Assembly: GCA_018400755.1 (NCBI GenBank)
Contig: JAGYLU010000013.1
Coordinates: 1 to 41,406, forward strand
Length of the DNA stretch: 41,406 bases
Source: Acholeplasmataceae bacterium
GTDB lineage: Bacteria > Bacillota_I > Bacilli_A > Acholeplasmatales > Acholeplasmataceae
Direction of reading: 5' to 3'
This document shows, in pieces, positions 9,276-19,715 of this stretch; positions within the stretch are counted from its first letter, which is position 1, and each line of letters opens with the position of its first letter. Under the pieces are notes generated by a model. That model saw only the letters and a list, made by a program, of their open reading frames with translations. It was not told where the DNA came from and ran no database searches. The position numbers and the translations under genes are program-made.

Positions 9276-10835
9276 CTACATCGCTTGAAGCGAAAGAAGG
9301 TCAAGTTCAAACATCATCAGGAAGAGATCATTGGCAAGCAAGTCATCAAAGATGGTGGAGACCATGCCTTCAAAGACCAATTCGATATCTTCTGAGAAGG
9401 TGGCGTCAAGACCGAGCAGGACAACGCCCATCAATGCTTCCTCGCCTTGGAGGACCCATCCGGAGTTGTACATGAGTTCAGAAACCGCAAGCGCATCGGC
9501 TTCAGCAACTGCTTTGGACTCAATGGTTGCGAATCCTTCAATCAGAGATGACAATGCGCCAACGACGTCATCGAAGAAGAGATCAAAGTCAGCATAGGTC
9601 TGGAACATGCCGGTCTGCATGGTTGCGAACATGATCGGGACGCGGAAGGCACTTAGGACACCTTCGATGGTGGCAGCATCGCCATAGGCGAAGAGCACAT
9701 CATTCAAGGTGGCGATTTCAGCGATCAAGGATTCAACCTGAAGCACAGCAAGATAAGGATCAACCATCTCATCATTCATGAGGTCAGCGGTCGTGAAGAG
9801 TTCATGGAAGAAGGATCCTTCAGTCAGGAGGAACCAATCAATCAGGTCATTGCCAAGTGTTCCAAAGACAGCAAGACCAGCTTCGATGTTTGGAAGATCG
9901 AGAACAAGTTCATCGATCATGCCAGAAATCATCATGAATTCTTCCGGAGACACGGCCTGTTGAAGCAATGTCTTTACAAAGACAACAAGATCAGCAATGA
10001 AGAGATCACCGAAGGCAACGTCATAGTAAGATTCAATCGCGGCAATCTCGGTCGCGTAGTCGGTCTTGACAGTTTCCGCATAACCAACGATATAGACCAT
10101 CAGGTCAACAAGCGTATAGGGATTGACAGAATCATCGACCCAATACTCGTCAGTCTGAGTCTCAATGACCCATTCCTGTAAGAATTCATCCCAGTATTCA
10201 ATCTCATATTCATAGGTCTCAAAATAGCCAGGGATGATCAGATCTTCAGAAATCAACATGATATCTTCAATCGTCGCCTGATCAACATCACCGATGACAT
10301 CAAGCAACAGGTTCAAAGTCATGTGCTCGATGTCAGCGAGATCGCCGGCACGGGACTGGATGAATTGAAGGTCGAATCCAGACATGCTTTCGGCGACAAA
10401 GAACATCGTTGTGTAAAGTGCTTCGAAGTCTTCAGGGGTCGGAAGGGTTGTCTGAAGGACATAGACAATCTCATCTTTGAGGATCAGTGATTCCTCAAGG
10501 GTCAGATAACCATTGAGAATAAGGGTGTCGATCTGATCAACAAGGTCTTGAGTGAGGGTGTCGTAGACAAGTGAGACATATTCTAGAACGTCTCCAAGCA
10601 TGTCGACAAACATCTGGGGATCGTCACCGAGCATCTCTTCGACGCTATCAAGCATCAGGAGTTGTTGCTCAATCGAGCCCAATTGTTCACGGGCCCCATA
10701 AGCTTCTTCAGAAGCATCAATGGCATCATAGAAAGGTGCCACAAAATAATTTTTCTGGGAGTCACCACAACAGGGAGAAACACCAAGGAAGCCTGGCTGG
10801 AGTTTCAGGTGAGCCATGGCAGGGAAGGGTGGCAT
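9276..10835 (-). CDS. large, extremely acidic helical extracellular-type protein, N-terminus apparently lost
   Basis: A 519-codon open frame. From about residue 36 (APFYDAIDASEEAYG) to the end, Asp and Glu are very frequent while I count only about four Lys and three Arg, together with many Leu/Met/Phe/Tyr. This resembles the C-terminal half of the lipoprotein encoded just upstream; for example DDPQMFVDMLGDVLEYV here against DNPEAFYDLNKAFKNIAYI there. The first 35 residues differ: they hold two adjacent Cys and basic residues, and come from a CpG-free stretch. There is no signal peptide and no ribosome binding site at 10835 or at the next ATG (10817). I read it as the downstream part of a paralogous or once-continuous surface protein; the true start is unknown. 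Confidence 0.55.
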   Translation of the reverse strand: MPPFPAMAHLKLQPGFLGVSPCCGDSQKNYFVAPFYDAIDASEEAYGAREQLGSIEQQLLMLDSVEEMLGDDPQMFVDMLGDVLEYVSLVYDTLTQDLVDQIDTLILNGYLTLEESLILKDEIVYVLQTTLPTPEDFEALYTTMFFVAESMSGFDLQFIQSRAGDLADIEHMTLNLLLDVIGDVDQATIEDIMLISEDLIIPGYFETYEYEIEYWDEFLQEWVIETQTDEYWVDDSVNPYTLVDLMVYIVGYAETVKTDYATEIAAIESYYDVAFGDLFIADLVVFVKTLLQQAVSPEEFMMISGMIDELVLDLPNIEAGLAVFGTLGNDLIDWFLLTEGSFFHELFTTADLMNDEMVDPYLAVLQVESLIAEIATLNDVLFAYGDAATIEGVLSAFRVPIMFATMQTGMFQTYADFDLFFDDVVGALSSLIEGFATIESKAVAEADALAVSELMYNSGWVLQGEEALMGVVLLGLDATFSEDIELVFEGMVSTIFDDLLANDLFLMMFELDLLSLQAM

Positions 10836-10913
10836 AGAACATGTTGGTGTAATTGCCCACTTTTGCCCTTAAATTGATAAATTATAAATTCAAGTTATAA
10901 ACCATATCTGATG
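10692..10913. other. CpG-free segment at the junction of two acidic surface-protein reading frames
   Basis: These 222 bases contain no CG dinucleotide, whereas the 60 bases at 10621-10680 alone contain six. The segment covers the end of the lipoprotein gene, the 46-base gap and the atypical N-terminal codons of the 9276-10835 frame. It could be an inserted or misassembled piece, or a chance low. Confidence 0.6.
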
Positions 10914-12042
10914 CGATGTATGCGATGTTCTTGAAGGCTTTATTCAGGTCATAGAAGGCTTCGGGATTATCAAACATCATCTGGAAATCGACAAGATAAT
11001 AAGACGGAACGAAAGGCAGGAACATGTTGTAGAGGTCAAGGAATGCCTGACTTGTCATCAAGTCAGCAAGCGCATCTTCAGCGAATGTGACTTCATCAGC
11101 AAAGAAGAGGAGTTCCTCATTCATTTGGGCCCGGCCTTGTTCAAGGGCATACATCAACAGATGCATCAAAATGTTCGCGATTTCCTGTTCACCAACATCC
11201 ATGCCGTCCATCATGCCATCCACCATCAACATGACGGCTGACAAGTTCTCAGCACCACCAACGGCCATTGGCATGTCACTGACCATACCAAAGAGTTCGA
11301 TGGCTTCATCAGATGTGAGCTGGGAAGTGGCAGCGGCATTGACATAAGCCATCGCCATGCCTGACATTTGCAGGTATTCACCATAGGCCCAAGGATCATC
11401 AAGGAAGTCTGTTTCATCCATGTCAGGGACAAAAGACTCATTCATTGAGGCGAGCACTGAGGCATAGACGGTATTAACATCTAGTTGAACGGCAACCGTA
11501 TACGCAGCTGGAAGTGATTCAGATGTATCATCACCACGGACAGCGGTGACAACGATTGAATATGTGCCTTCCGGAAGGAAGAGAGCGCCCAAGTCAAATG
11601 ACGTTGTTGAAACCGGATAGTCGGTTCCATCAACCGTGACAACATAACTCTGGGCGGTATCAACCGGGGCCCAAGCGAGAACGCCATCGGTGATGCCGCT
11701 CACGATCGGCACATCAAGTTCGGTGTCATCAATCACAACAAATGTGACTGAGGATGACGGAAGTGAGACAGCAGTGCCTGCTGTGGCGACCACGGTGATC
11801 GTGTATGAACCAGGGGCAAGCCCAAGGGTTCCAAGGTCAAAGGATGTGCCGGTCACATTATGAGGTGTGACATTGACAAGGACTCTGTAGCCTTCTGCAT
11901 CAGCAACAACGTCCCAAGAGACAACAGCGCCGGTCAGGCTCACGTTGGTCGGAGCATCCAGCTCGATGGTGATCTCTTCGTCACAAGACATCAATACGAA
12001 TGCGGCGATCAAAACCATCATGGAAAAAAGCAGTTTTTTCAT
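10882..12042 (-). CDS. lipoprotein with two Fn3-like domains and an acidic helical C-terminal domain
   Basis: A 386-residue exported lipoprotein. The signal peptide MKKLLFSMMVLIAAFVLMSC ends in a lipobox with the modified Cys at residue 20. Two fibronectin type III-like modules follow: about residues 28-105 (APTNVSLTGAVVSWDVV, ending SGSYTITVVAT-like strands) and 112-190 (VPIVSGITDGVLAWAPVD, TSFDLGALFLPEGTYSIVV). The remainder is helical, rich in Asp, Glu and Met and nearly free of Lys/Arg until the end. The ribosome binding site GGGAGG is ten bases before the ATG. The last 40 bases are unusually AT-rich, and the protein ends abruptly in NLNL, in the region where its neighbour's homologous segment continues. 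It probably sits on the outer face of the membrane; ligand unknown. Confidence 0.85.
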   Translation of the reverse strand: MKKLLFSMMVLIAAFVLMSCDEEITIELDAPTNVSLTGAVVSWDVVADAEGYRVLVNVTPHNVTGTSFDLGTLGLAPGSYTITVVATAGTAVSLPSSSVTFVVIDDTELDVPIVSGITDGVLAWAPVDTAQSYVVTVDGTDYPVSTTSFDLGALFLPEGTYSIVVTAVRGDDTSESLPAAYTVAVQLDVNTVYASVLASMNESFVPDMDETDFLDDPWAYGEYLQMSGMAMAYVNAAATSQLTSDEAIELFGMVSDMPMAVGGAENLSAVMLMVDGMMDGMDVGEQEIANILMHLLMYALEQGRAQMNEELLFFADEVTFAEDALADLMTSQAFLDLYNMFLPFVPSYYLVDFQMMFDNPEAFYDLNKAFKNIAYIASDMVYNLNL

Positions 12043-12079
12043 GTTTTACATTCCTCCCTTTTTTTGATTCTCATACATG

Positions 12080-12112
12080 CCATGTCAAAACATGGTTTGT
12101 GTTTTTATTATA
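12080..12112 (-). promoter_or_regulatory. promoter -10 and inverted repeat before the lipoprotein gene
   Basis: On the minus strand a perfect TATAAT occupies 12112-12107; no good -35 is seen. Just downstream, in the predicted 5' leader, CCATGT-CAAA-ACATGG (12080-12095) is a perfect six-base inverted repeat. It could be an operator or a leader hairpin. Confidence 0.5.
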
Positions 12113-12203
12113 CACTGAATTAAGAAAAACGAAAGGCTACAACGCTTGGATTATCGTAAACTTTGCACATTGAATAGCGCATACTGTCATCATATTAAAG
12201 CCG

Positions 12204-14699
12204 TTACTGAGAAATTCTAAGGACATCTGAAGGGTGTGTGCGACCAAGCATGCCAAGGAAGACCACCACACTGATGGCATAGACGGGTAAGGCAATCAAC
12301 ATGCCGCGGACGAAAGCGATGTTTGAGAATTGCATCAGCTCATAATCATTGAAATAGATCACCAAGGGCGATACAAGGCCCACAAGAAGGACCAGAGCAA
12401 CCCCTGAAATGATAAAAATCAAAACCAGGAAGACGGCCTTTTCAAGGATGACAAGACCTTGGGCTTTGCCTTTGGAAACACCTAGGACCATCAAACGCGA
12501 GATGTTTTGTTTGCTCGCTTCAAAAAGAAGGATGGTATGGACAACGACCGCGAGCACAAAACATCCGATCATCACCCCTAAGACCAGGGTCACGTAGCTG
12601 AGAGCTTGACTGATCTCCGTCTGTTTGGCTTCAAAAGCATCCTCAAAGTCAAGCACATACACCAAAGAAGGCGCATATGTGTCAATCAAGGCATCTTTCA
12701 ATTGATCGCAATCATCCTTGGCGTTGATGAGAATGGCATTGTCTGAGAGATCATCAAAAGAGTCAAAGAGACGTAAGTTGGTGAAGGCGGTATCGCCGAT
12801 TTCTTTGGCGAAAAAGCCCACAATGGTCATCTCGACGGATTGGCTTCTAGGTGTCAGATCGAAGAGGATGACATCGCCAAGATCATAGCCTAGAAGATCC
12901 CTGTAGCGCATGGGAAGAAGGATGACCAAGCGCTCGTCTTGTTCGAGAGCATTGATCAAGTCGTCTGAGATGTCAAAATCAAAGAACTGATCAATGGCAT
13001 TATCTTCGATGGCATACATCCAACTCAAGGTTTCCACACGGCCACTCAAGGTGACATTGTTAAGGACCATGGCTTTTTTTGATATATCGATATCGTCTCT
13101 TTGGGCGATTTCAGTGGCGGTTTCAGAATACCTGTTCATGATATTGAGCAAGGCGAAATCAATCACGAACTCCTCTTCGATACGGTCAATCTTCTGGCTG
13201 ATGTGATGATGGGTCTGAACCAGAAGGAAGATAGAAAGGACACTGATCATCATGACAGAAAGCCATCTCGAGAAAGCCTTTTTCGAGATCAGCACCCGCA
13301 TGAATAACCCGAGCAGGGGTTTTTTACCGGTCTTTTGGAGTCTTGAAGCGACAAAGACGGAAGCCACTCTGAGAAGAGAAAGACCCATGACAAGGATCAG
13401 GACAGCCTCGATCAGAACGCTCTCGTCAAAGATGATGAGGTTGACAGTGATATAGACCAAAAGGGCACCAAGAAAGAGGATGATTGATCCTTTGATGTGT
13501 CCCTTGGAGTGCCCGTTCTCAGGCTTGGAGAGCCTGATCAGTTGGTCTGATGGCATCCGCATCAGATTCAAGGTTGCGACACTCGAAAATACCAGCAAAG
13601 CGATGATGACGCCCTTTAGGATGGCATCATCAGGGATAGCGAAATCAAAGGTGCGTCCGGTTGCGGAAATCCCCGAACGGAACACAAGGTTCGAAAGATA
13701 GGTTGAACCAAAAAGGGCAACCAGGAAATAGACCGATGTCTCCAGCACGACCGCCAGATAGGAGAATCCCGGTTTGCCGCCCAAAAGCGACGTGACGGCG
13801 AAGGTCTGTCTCTTTTCTTCAAAAAACAGGAGAAACGTCGTCTGCATGACGAAGATCACGGTCGCAACCATGATCCAGAAGATGACATTGAAGACCGATG
13901 TGGACCGTCTGACAAGTTGGTCGATTGCTTCCATGTTCACAGTATCTTTGATCTCTAGAGACTGATAGGCATCAAGTGATGACAGAAGCGCCAACGCCTC
14001 ATCATGCTTGCCATCAATTGAGGCGAGATAGACACGGTTATGGATGTTCGTGAAAAACACGTCTGGAAGACCGGATAACTCCGGGGAAATGGCACTGATG
14101 AACATCCGGATGCTCGAGGCTTTGTTTAGAAACAAGGTATCACCTTTGAAGAGCCGGTTGTCTTCGATGATGAGGCTGACATTGTAGTCGGCACCCGCAT
14201 TTCCAACGTTGATGGCAAGGGTGCTTCCAACCGATAAGTCCAGAGAGGTTGCGAGCGTTCTGGTGATGATGACCTCATGGTCGCCAAGCGTTGCCAGATT
14301 GGAAGGGATGCCATTGGTGACGCTTCTGAGCGCGTCCAGGGTTGATGAGAGAGAGGTGACATAAGCCCGTGTTCCATCGTTGTTGCTAGCCATGGTGGAG
14401 ACTTCGAAGAAGGGCACGATGGCTTCAATCACACCTTCGGTATCTGCCTCCATCAAAGATCGGATGGAGAAATAACGGGTGTTGCTGTTGGCATTCACAC
14501 CCATTGTGAGATCATAAGGGGCATAGGTGTTGACGGGGCCTTCCGTGTAATAGGCTCTTGAGAAGTCACCCATTGAGAACCCAAGGAAAAGGGTCACGAG
14601 AAGCATCGTGAATGAAAAGAACATCAGGATTCCGCGTAGGCGGTATCTGATGATATTCTTGTATGTCATTCTGAGCAAAAAGTGTAGTCTATGACCCAT
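12204..14699 (-). CDS. FtsX/MacB-type ABC transporter permease (two FtsX modules)
   Basis: A permease of about 831 residues with two FtsX-like units. Module one has an N-terminal membrane helix (LMFFSFTMLLVTLFLGF), an extracytoplasmic domain of about 200 residues, then three helices starting with FWIMVATVIFVMQTTFLLFF. Two further helices link to module two, which repeats the plan: a helix near KAFSRWLSVMMISVLSIFLLV, a second external domain, and three final helices ending in IALPVYAISVVVFLGMLG. The architecture is that of ten-helix permeases of lipoprotein-release or peptide-detoxification transporters. Its start lies inside the end of the ATPase gene; ATG at 14699 or at 14708 are both possible, and GGGATGATC favours the former. 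The neighbouring acidic lipoproteins may be its clients or partners, which is inference. Confidence 0.88.
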   Translation of the reverse strand: MGHRLHFLLRMTYKNIIRYRLRGILMFFSFTMLLVTLFLGFSMGDFSRAYYTEGPVNTYAPYDLTMGVNANSNTRYFSIRSLMEADTEGVIEAIVPFFEVSTMASNNDGTRAYVTSLSSTLDALRSVTNGIPSNLATLGDHEVIITRTLATSLDLSVGSTLAINVGNAGADYNVSLIIEDNRLFKGDTLFLNKASSIRMFISAISPELSGLPDVFFTNIHNRVYLASIDGKHDEALALLSSLDAYQSLEIKDTVNMEAIDQLVRRSTSVFNVIFWIMVATVIFVMQTTFLLFFEEKRQTFAVTSLLGGKPGFSYLAVVLETSVYFLVALFGSTYLSNLVFRSGISATGRTFDFAIPDDAILKGVIIALLVFSSVATLNLMRMPSDQLIRLSKPENGHSKGHIKGSIILFLGALLVYITVNLIIFDESVLIEAVLILVMGLSLLRVASVFVASRLQKTGKKPLLGLFMRVLISKKAFSRWLSVMMISVLSIFLLVQTHHHISQKIDRIEEEFVIDFALLNIMNRYSETATEIAQRDDIDISKKAMVLNNVTLSGRVETLSWMYAIEDNAIDQFFDFDISDDLINALEQDERLVILLPMRYRDLLGYDLGDVILFDLTPRSQSVEMTIVGFFAKEIGDTAFTNLRLFDSFDDLSDNAILINAKDDCDQLKDALIDTYAPSLVYVLDFEDAFEAKQTEISQALSYVTLVLGVMIGCFVLAVVVHTILLFEASKQNISRLMVLGVSKGKAQGLVILEKAVFLVLIFIISGVALVLLVGLVSPLVIYFNDYELMQFSNIAFVRGMLIALPVYAISVVVFLGMLGRTHPSDVLRISQ

Positions 14700-15369
14700 G
14701 GTGATCATCCCGGACGACAGTTCCGTCGAAGATTGAAAGGGTCCGTGTGCCGTAGGAGACGGTATCCTGGTTATGTGTGACCATCAGGATGGTCATATGG
14801 AAGGTCTGGTTCAAGGTTTTGAACAGGTCCATGATGGAAAGGCCGGTATCATGGTCAAGATTGCCGATGGGTTCATCTGCGAACAGGATTTTGGGGTTGT
14901 TGACGATGGCTCTGGCAATCGCCACCCGCTGCTGCATGCCGCCGGAGAGTTCTCCGGGATACTTGTGGGCATGTTCAGTCATGCCAACGTGCGATAAAAC
15001 CTCTTTGACACGGCTTGGTGAAGGGGTTTTTGAAAGGGCAGAAGCCATCAGGACGTTTTCATAGGCGGTGAGATTTGGTACCAGGTTATAGGACTGGAAG
15101 ACATAGGCGATGTCATTGGCACGCATGTCCGCTTTGGCTTTTCCGGACATGGATCGAAGTGATTGCCCCAAAATCATGATCTCACCGGACTCAAAAGGCT
15201 CGAGGCCCCCGAGCGTATAGAGAAAGGTTGTCTTGCCTGACCCCGAGGGACCGATGATGGAGACAAATTCTCCTTCTTTGAGGGTCATTGAAATGCCTCT
15301 GAGAACCTCAGTTCTCAGATCTTTGGTCATATAGCTTTTTTTGACGTTTGTCGCTTCGATCAGATTCAT
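14689..15369 (-). CDS. ABC transporter ATP-binding protein (LolD/MacB/FtsE type)
   Basis: A 226-residue ATPase that powers the permease encoded directly downstream and overlapping it. Walker A is GPSGSGKTT, the Q-loop is YVFQSYNL, the ABC signature is LSGGMQQR, Walker B is ILFADEP with the catalytic Glu, and the switch His is in MVTHN. NLVPNLTAYENV is typical of the MacB/LolD subfamily. The ATG at 15369 is preferred over an in-frame GTG at 15378 because GGGTGAG is placed well for it. A TACAAT -10-like sequence (15393-15388, minus strand) lies just upstream, so the pair probably has its own promoter rather than reading through from lysS. Confidence 0.92.
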   Translation of the reverse strand: MNLIEATNVKKSYMTKDLRTEVLRGISMTLKEGEFVSIIGPSGSGKTTFLYTLGGLEPFESGEIMILGQSLRSMSGKAKADMRANDIAYVFQSYNLVPNLTAYENVLMASALSKTPSPSRVKEVLSHVGMTEHAHKYPGELSGGMQQRVAIARAIVNNPKILFADEPIGNLDHDTGLSIMDLFKTLNQTFHMTILMVTHNQDTVSYGTRTLSIFDGTVVRDDHHGS

Positions 15370-15433
15370 ATGTCTCACCCTGATGTTATTGTATCACGAG
15401 AGTGTGAAAAGAGAAAAACCGATGACTGGAAGG

Positions 15434-16917
<1,484 letters not shown>

Positions 16918-16961
16918 GGTGACATCCTCCATTTCATGAGTTCATTAGATAGAATACCATA

Positions 16962-16991
16962 AGAAAGGCCATAATGTGCGAGATTATGGCC
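16962..16991 (-). terminator. terminator overlapping the rqcP stop codon
   Basis: GGCCATAAT (16967-16975), loop GTGCGAG, ATTATGGCC (16983-16991); on the minus strand it is followed by TTTCTT. The rqcP stop TAA (16986-16984) lies inside the stem. It separates the tilS-hpt-ftsH-rqcP operon from lysS. Confidence 0.8.
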
Positions 16992-17229
16992 GTTTTTCAT
17001 CACTGATGAGGTCATACATGAGTCCGTCTTTCACGGTTCCAAGCGAGGTCACTTTGACGGAGGTGATCCTAAAGCCCAGTGATAAGGTCAGGACATCACC
17101 AACTTTGACGTCTGATGACGGTTTGGCGGTTTTACCGTTGATGTCGATCCGGTCTTTGGCAGCGGCTTCCTGAATAAAGTAATATCTTTTGATCAAGCGT
17201 GCCAATTTCAGGTATTTGTCAAGCCGCAT
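16984..17229 (-). CDS. rqcP: S4-domain RNA-binding protein RqcP
   Basis: An 81-residue protein consisting almost wholly of an S4 RNA-binding domain: [45 protein letters not shown]. This size and sequence fit RqcP (YabO), which in B. subtilis works with RqcH to add alanine tails on stalled 50S subunits in ribosome-associated quality control; the Hsp15 family is related. The start overlaps the ftsH end by eleven bases. In B. subtilis yabO also lies in the region between mfd and ftsH/lysS, though there with several cell-division and sporulation genes that are absent here. Confidence 0.85.
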   Translation of the reverse strand: MRLDKYLKLARLIKRYYFIQEAAAKDRIDINGKTAKPSSDVKVGDVLTLSLGFRITSVKVTSLGTVKDGLMYDLISDEKRP

Positions 17230-19147
17230 TCGGTTCCAAAGATCCGTTCTTCACGGGTGCCCATGAGAGTTTGCCGGTTTCGACGATTTCATCGATATCG
17301 GCTTTGGTGAGGGTTTCGACATCCAAGAGGTAGCCAGCGATGGTATCAAGTAAGTCGCGGTTCGCGGTGATGATCTCGCGGGCTTTGTTGAAGCAACCGG
17401 TGATGATGTTTCTGACTTCTTTGTCAATCTCGTGCGCGACTTGGTCGGAGAAGTTCTTTTCCTTGAAGTAGTCACGGCCGAGGAAAACGTTGCCGCTTTG
17501 GGTCTCATATTGGATCGGACCGAGATCGCTCATGCCGTATTCTGTGACCATTGCCCGGGCAATCGAGGTTGCCATCTGGAAATCGTTATAAGCGCCGGTA
17601 GTGACAGTGTCAAACATGATTTCCTCGGCAACACGTCCGCCGAGATAGGATGTGATCATGGCCAGAAGGGATTGCTTGGTTTCGAGGAATCGTTCCTCGG
17701 AGGGGGTCATGAGGTTGTAACCGCCGGCCCGGCCACGGGGAATGATGGTGACTTTCTGGACAATGTTGGCTTGGTCAAGCTTGAGTCCGATGATGGCGTG
17801 ACCAGCTTCGTGATAGGCCACGGTTCTCTTTTCAGAAGGGGAGAACTTGCGGCTCTTCTTGGCCGGACCCATGCGGACCCTGTCCATTGCCTCATCGAGA
17901 TCCATGAGAGAGATCATGGTACGGTTGTCACGAGCGGCGAGAAGTGCCGATTCGTTTAAGAGGTTTTCAATGTCTGCGCCTGAGAATCCGGGGATCCGTT
18001 GGGCGAGTTCGTTGAATTTGATGTCGGGATCGATTTTCTTGTTGCGGGCATGAACCTTGAGAATGGCTTCACGGCCCCGGACATCAGGAAGATCGATGGT
18101 GATCTGACGGTCGAAACGACCAGGTCTGAGAAGGGCGGGGTCGAGCACGTCAGGACGGTTGGTTGCCGCCATGATGATGATGCCGAGGTTCGCACTGAAA
18201 CCGTCCATTTCGACGAGTAGTTGGTTCAAGGTCTGCTCACGTTCATCGTGGCCGCCACCAAGACCGGCACCACGTTGGCGTCCGACGGCGTCGATTTCAT
18301 CGATGAAGATGATACAAGGGGAGTTTTCTTTGGCGACTTTGAAGAGGTCACGGACGCGGGATGCGCCGACACCGACAAACATTTCGACAAAGTCAGAGCC
18401 CGAGATTGAGAAGAAAGGAACGTTGGCTTCGCCGGAAACGGCGCGGGCAAGCAGGGTTTTCCCGGTACCAGGGGCACCGACCAAGAGAACACCTTTGGGG
18501 ATTCTCGCACCCATGTCGACATATTTCTTCGGGGTTTTCAGGAAATCAACGATTTCCTCGAGTTCTTCTTTTTCTTCGTCACATCCGGCAACATCCTTGA
18601 ATGTGACGCCTTTTTCACGGTTCAGTTTGGCGCGGTTCTTGTTGAAGTCAAATGCGCGGTTGTTCTGGCTGTTGGCATTTCTGAAGATGATGAACAGGAC
18701 CACTAGGAACAATGCAATCGGGAATAGGTTTAGGATGACAGTCCAGAAGGTGATGCCGGAGCGGGTCACAATGTTGGTGGTTCCGGTGGTTCCGACAATC
18801 TCGAAGATGGCTTCGGCCTGATCAATTCTCATGACCCGTTCGAATAAGACGATTCCGTCATATCGGGGATGATCCTTGTGTTGGTCATAGATCTTGCCGG
18901 TCACGATGACAAGGTCATAGTTGTCGCCACCGACAAGTTCATAGGTGATCTCTTCGATGTGTCCGGCAGTGGCCGCTTCCTGGATCTCGGTTGTGGTCAG
19001 TTCCTGAGTTTGGCCCTCAAGGGCGTTTCTCAGAAACAAAAAGACACCGAGAACGATGAACAAGGTGAAAATCATAATCAGATAGTCAGGCTTTTTTCTT
19101 AGGGTCGACGGCCGTTTTTGGTTTGGTCTTTTTGGATTTTGGTTCAT
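17219..19147 (-). CDS. ftsH: ATP-dependent zinc metalloprotease FtsH
   Basis: A membrane-anchored AAA protease that degrades misassembled membrane and some soluble proteins. The 642 residues show a first membrane helix at about 22-40, an external domain, a second helix at about 134-155, Walker A GAPGTGKT at 224-231, Walker [10 protein letters not shown] around 281-289, the second region of homology with [22 protein letters not shown], and the zinc site HEAGH at 446-450. The C-terminus is a short polar tail. AGAGGT precedes the ATG. It follows hpt and precedes rqcP in a compact minus-strand operon, the order tilS-hpt-ftsH being conserved across Bacillota. Confidence 0.97.
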   Translation of the reverse strand: MNQNPKRPNQKRPSTLRKKPDYLIMIFTLFIVLGVFLFLRNALEGQTQELTTTEIQEAATAGHIEEITYELVGGDNYDLVIVTGKIYDQHKDHPRYDGIVLFERVMRIDQAEAIFEIVGTTGTTNIVTRSGITFWTVILNLFPIALFLVVLFIIFRNANSQNNRAFDFNKNRAKLNREKGVTFKDVAGCDEEKEELEEIVDFLKTPKKYVDMGARIPKGVLLVGAPGTGKTLLARAVSGEANVPFFSISGSDFVEMFVGVGASRVRDLFKVAKENSPCIIFIDEIDAVGRQRGAGLGGGHDEREQTLNQLLVEMDGFSANLGIIIMAATNRPDVLDPALLRPGRFDRQITIDLPDVRGREAILKVHARNKKIDPDIKFNELAQRIPGFSGADIENLLNESALLAARDNRTMISLMDLDEAMDRVRMGPAKKSRKFSPSEKRTVAYHEAGHAIIGLKLDQANIVQKVTIIPRGRAGGYNLMTPSEERFLETKQSLLAMITSYLGGRVAEEIMFDTVTTGAYNDFQMATSIARAMVTEYGMSDLGPIQYETQSGNVFLGRDYFKEKNFSDQVAHEIDKEVRNIITGCFNKAREIITANRDLLDTIAGYLLDVETLTKADIDEIVETGKLSWAPVKNGSLEPNAA

Positions 19148-19172
19148 AGTTTACCTCTTTTGAAAACACATG

Positions 19173-19715
19173 TCATGATGTGCGATAGATTTCCGGCTTG
19201 AGAATGCCGACATAGGGGAGATTGCGGTAGAGTTCATCGTAATCAAGCCCATATCCGACCACGAAAGCCTTGGGAATTGTTTTTCCGATATAATCGGGAA
19301 TGAAATGATGTTGGCGTCCACCTGGTTTGTCTAGCAATGTGCAAATCTTCACGGATTTCGCACCACGGTGTTCGAATAGTTTCATGATGGTGACGATGGT
19401 GTTTGCGGTATCGACGATGTCTTCGACGATCAGGATGTCCCGACCGCTGATTGGCATGTCCAAGTCTTTCTTGATCTTGACATCACCAGAGGATGAGATC
19501 CCGCCATGATAACTCGATACTGACATGTAGTCGATGTCGACATAAAGGTCAATATGCTTGGCAAGATCCGACATAAACGGCACACATCCTTTGAGCAAAC
19601 CGACCAGAACGGGTCTGGTTCCGGCGTAATCATTGGTGATTTGTGCACCTAAGTCTTTGCAAATGGTGGCGATGTCCTGTTCGGACACCAAGATGTCTGC
19701 GATATCCTTATGCAT
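19173..19715 (-). CDS. hpt: hypoxanthine phosphoribosyltransferase
   Basis: Salvages hypoxanthine and guanine to IMP and GMP using PRPP. The 180-residue protein starts MHKDIADILVSEQDI and has the family landmarks: RPVLVGLLKGCVPFMSDL, VDYMSVSSYHGG with the flexible-loop Ser-Tyr, the PRPP-binding ILIVEDIVDTANT, and the C-terminal YGLDYDELYRNLPYVG. The ATG at 19715 is chosen because AAGGAG lies eight bases upstream; it overlaps the tilS stop by eight bases (ATGCATAA). TilS and Hpt are fused or interacting in some Bacillota, and this overlap suggests coupled translation. Confidence 0.95.
   Translation of the reverse strand: MHKDIADILVSEQDIATICKDLGAQITNDYAGTRPVLVGLLKGCVPFMSDLAKHIDLYVDIDYMSVSSYHGGISSSGDVKIKKDLDMPISGRDILIVEDIVDTANTIVTIMKLFEHRGAKSVKICTLLDKPGGRQHHFIPDYIGKTIPKAFVVGYGLDYDELYRNLPYVGILKPEIYRTS

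Noticed and set aside
16932-16990. T-box or lysine riboswitch upstream of lysS
   Set aside because: Less than 80 bases separate rqcP and lysS, too short for either structure, and no T-box sequence is present.
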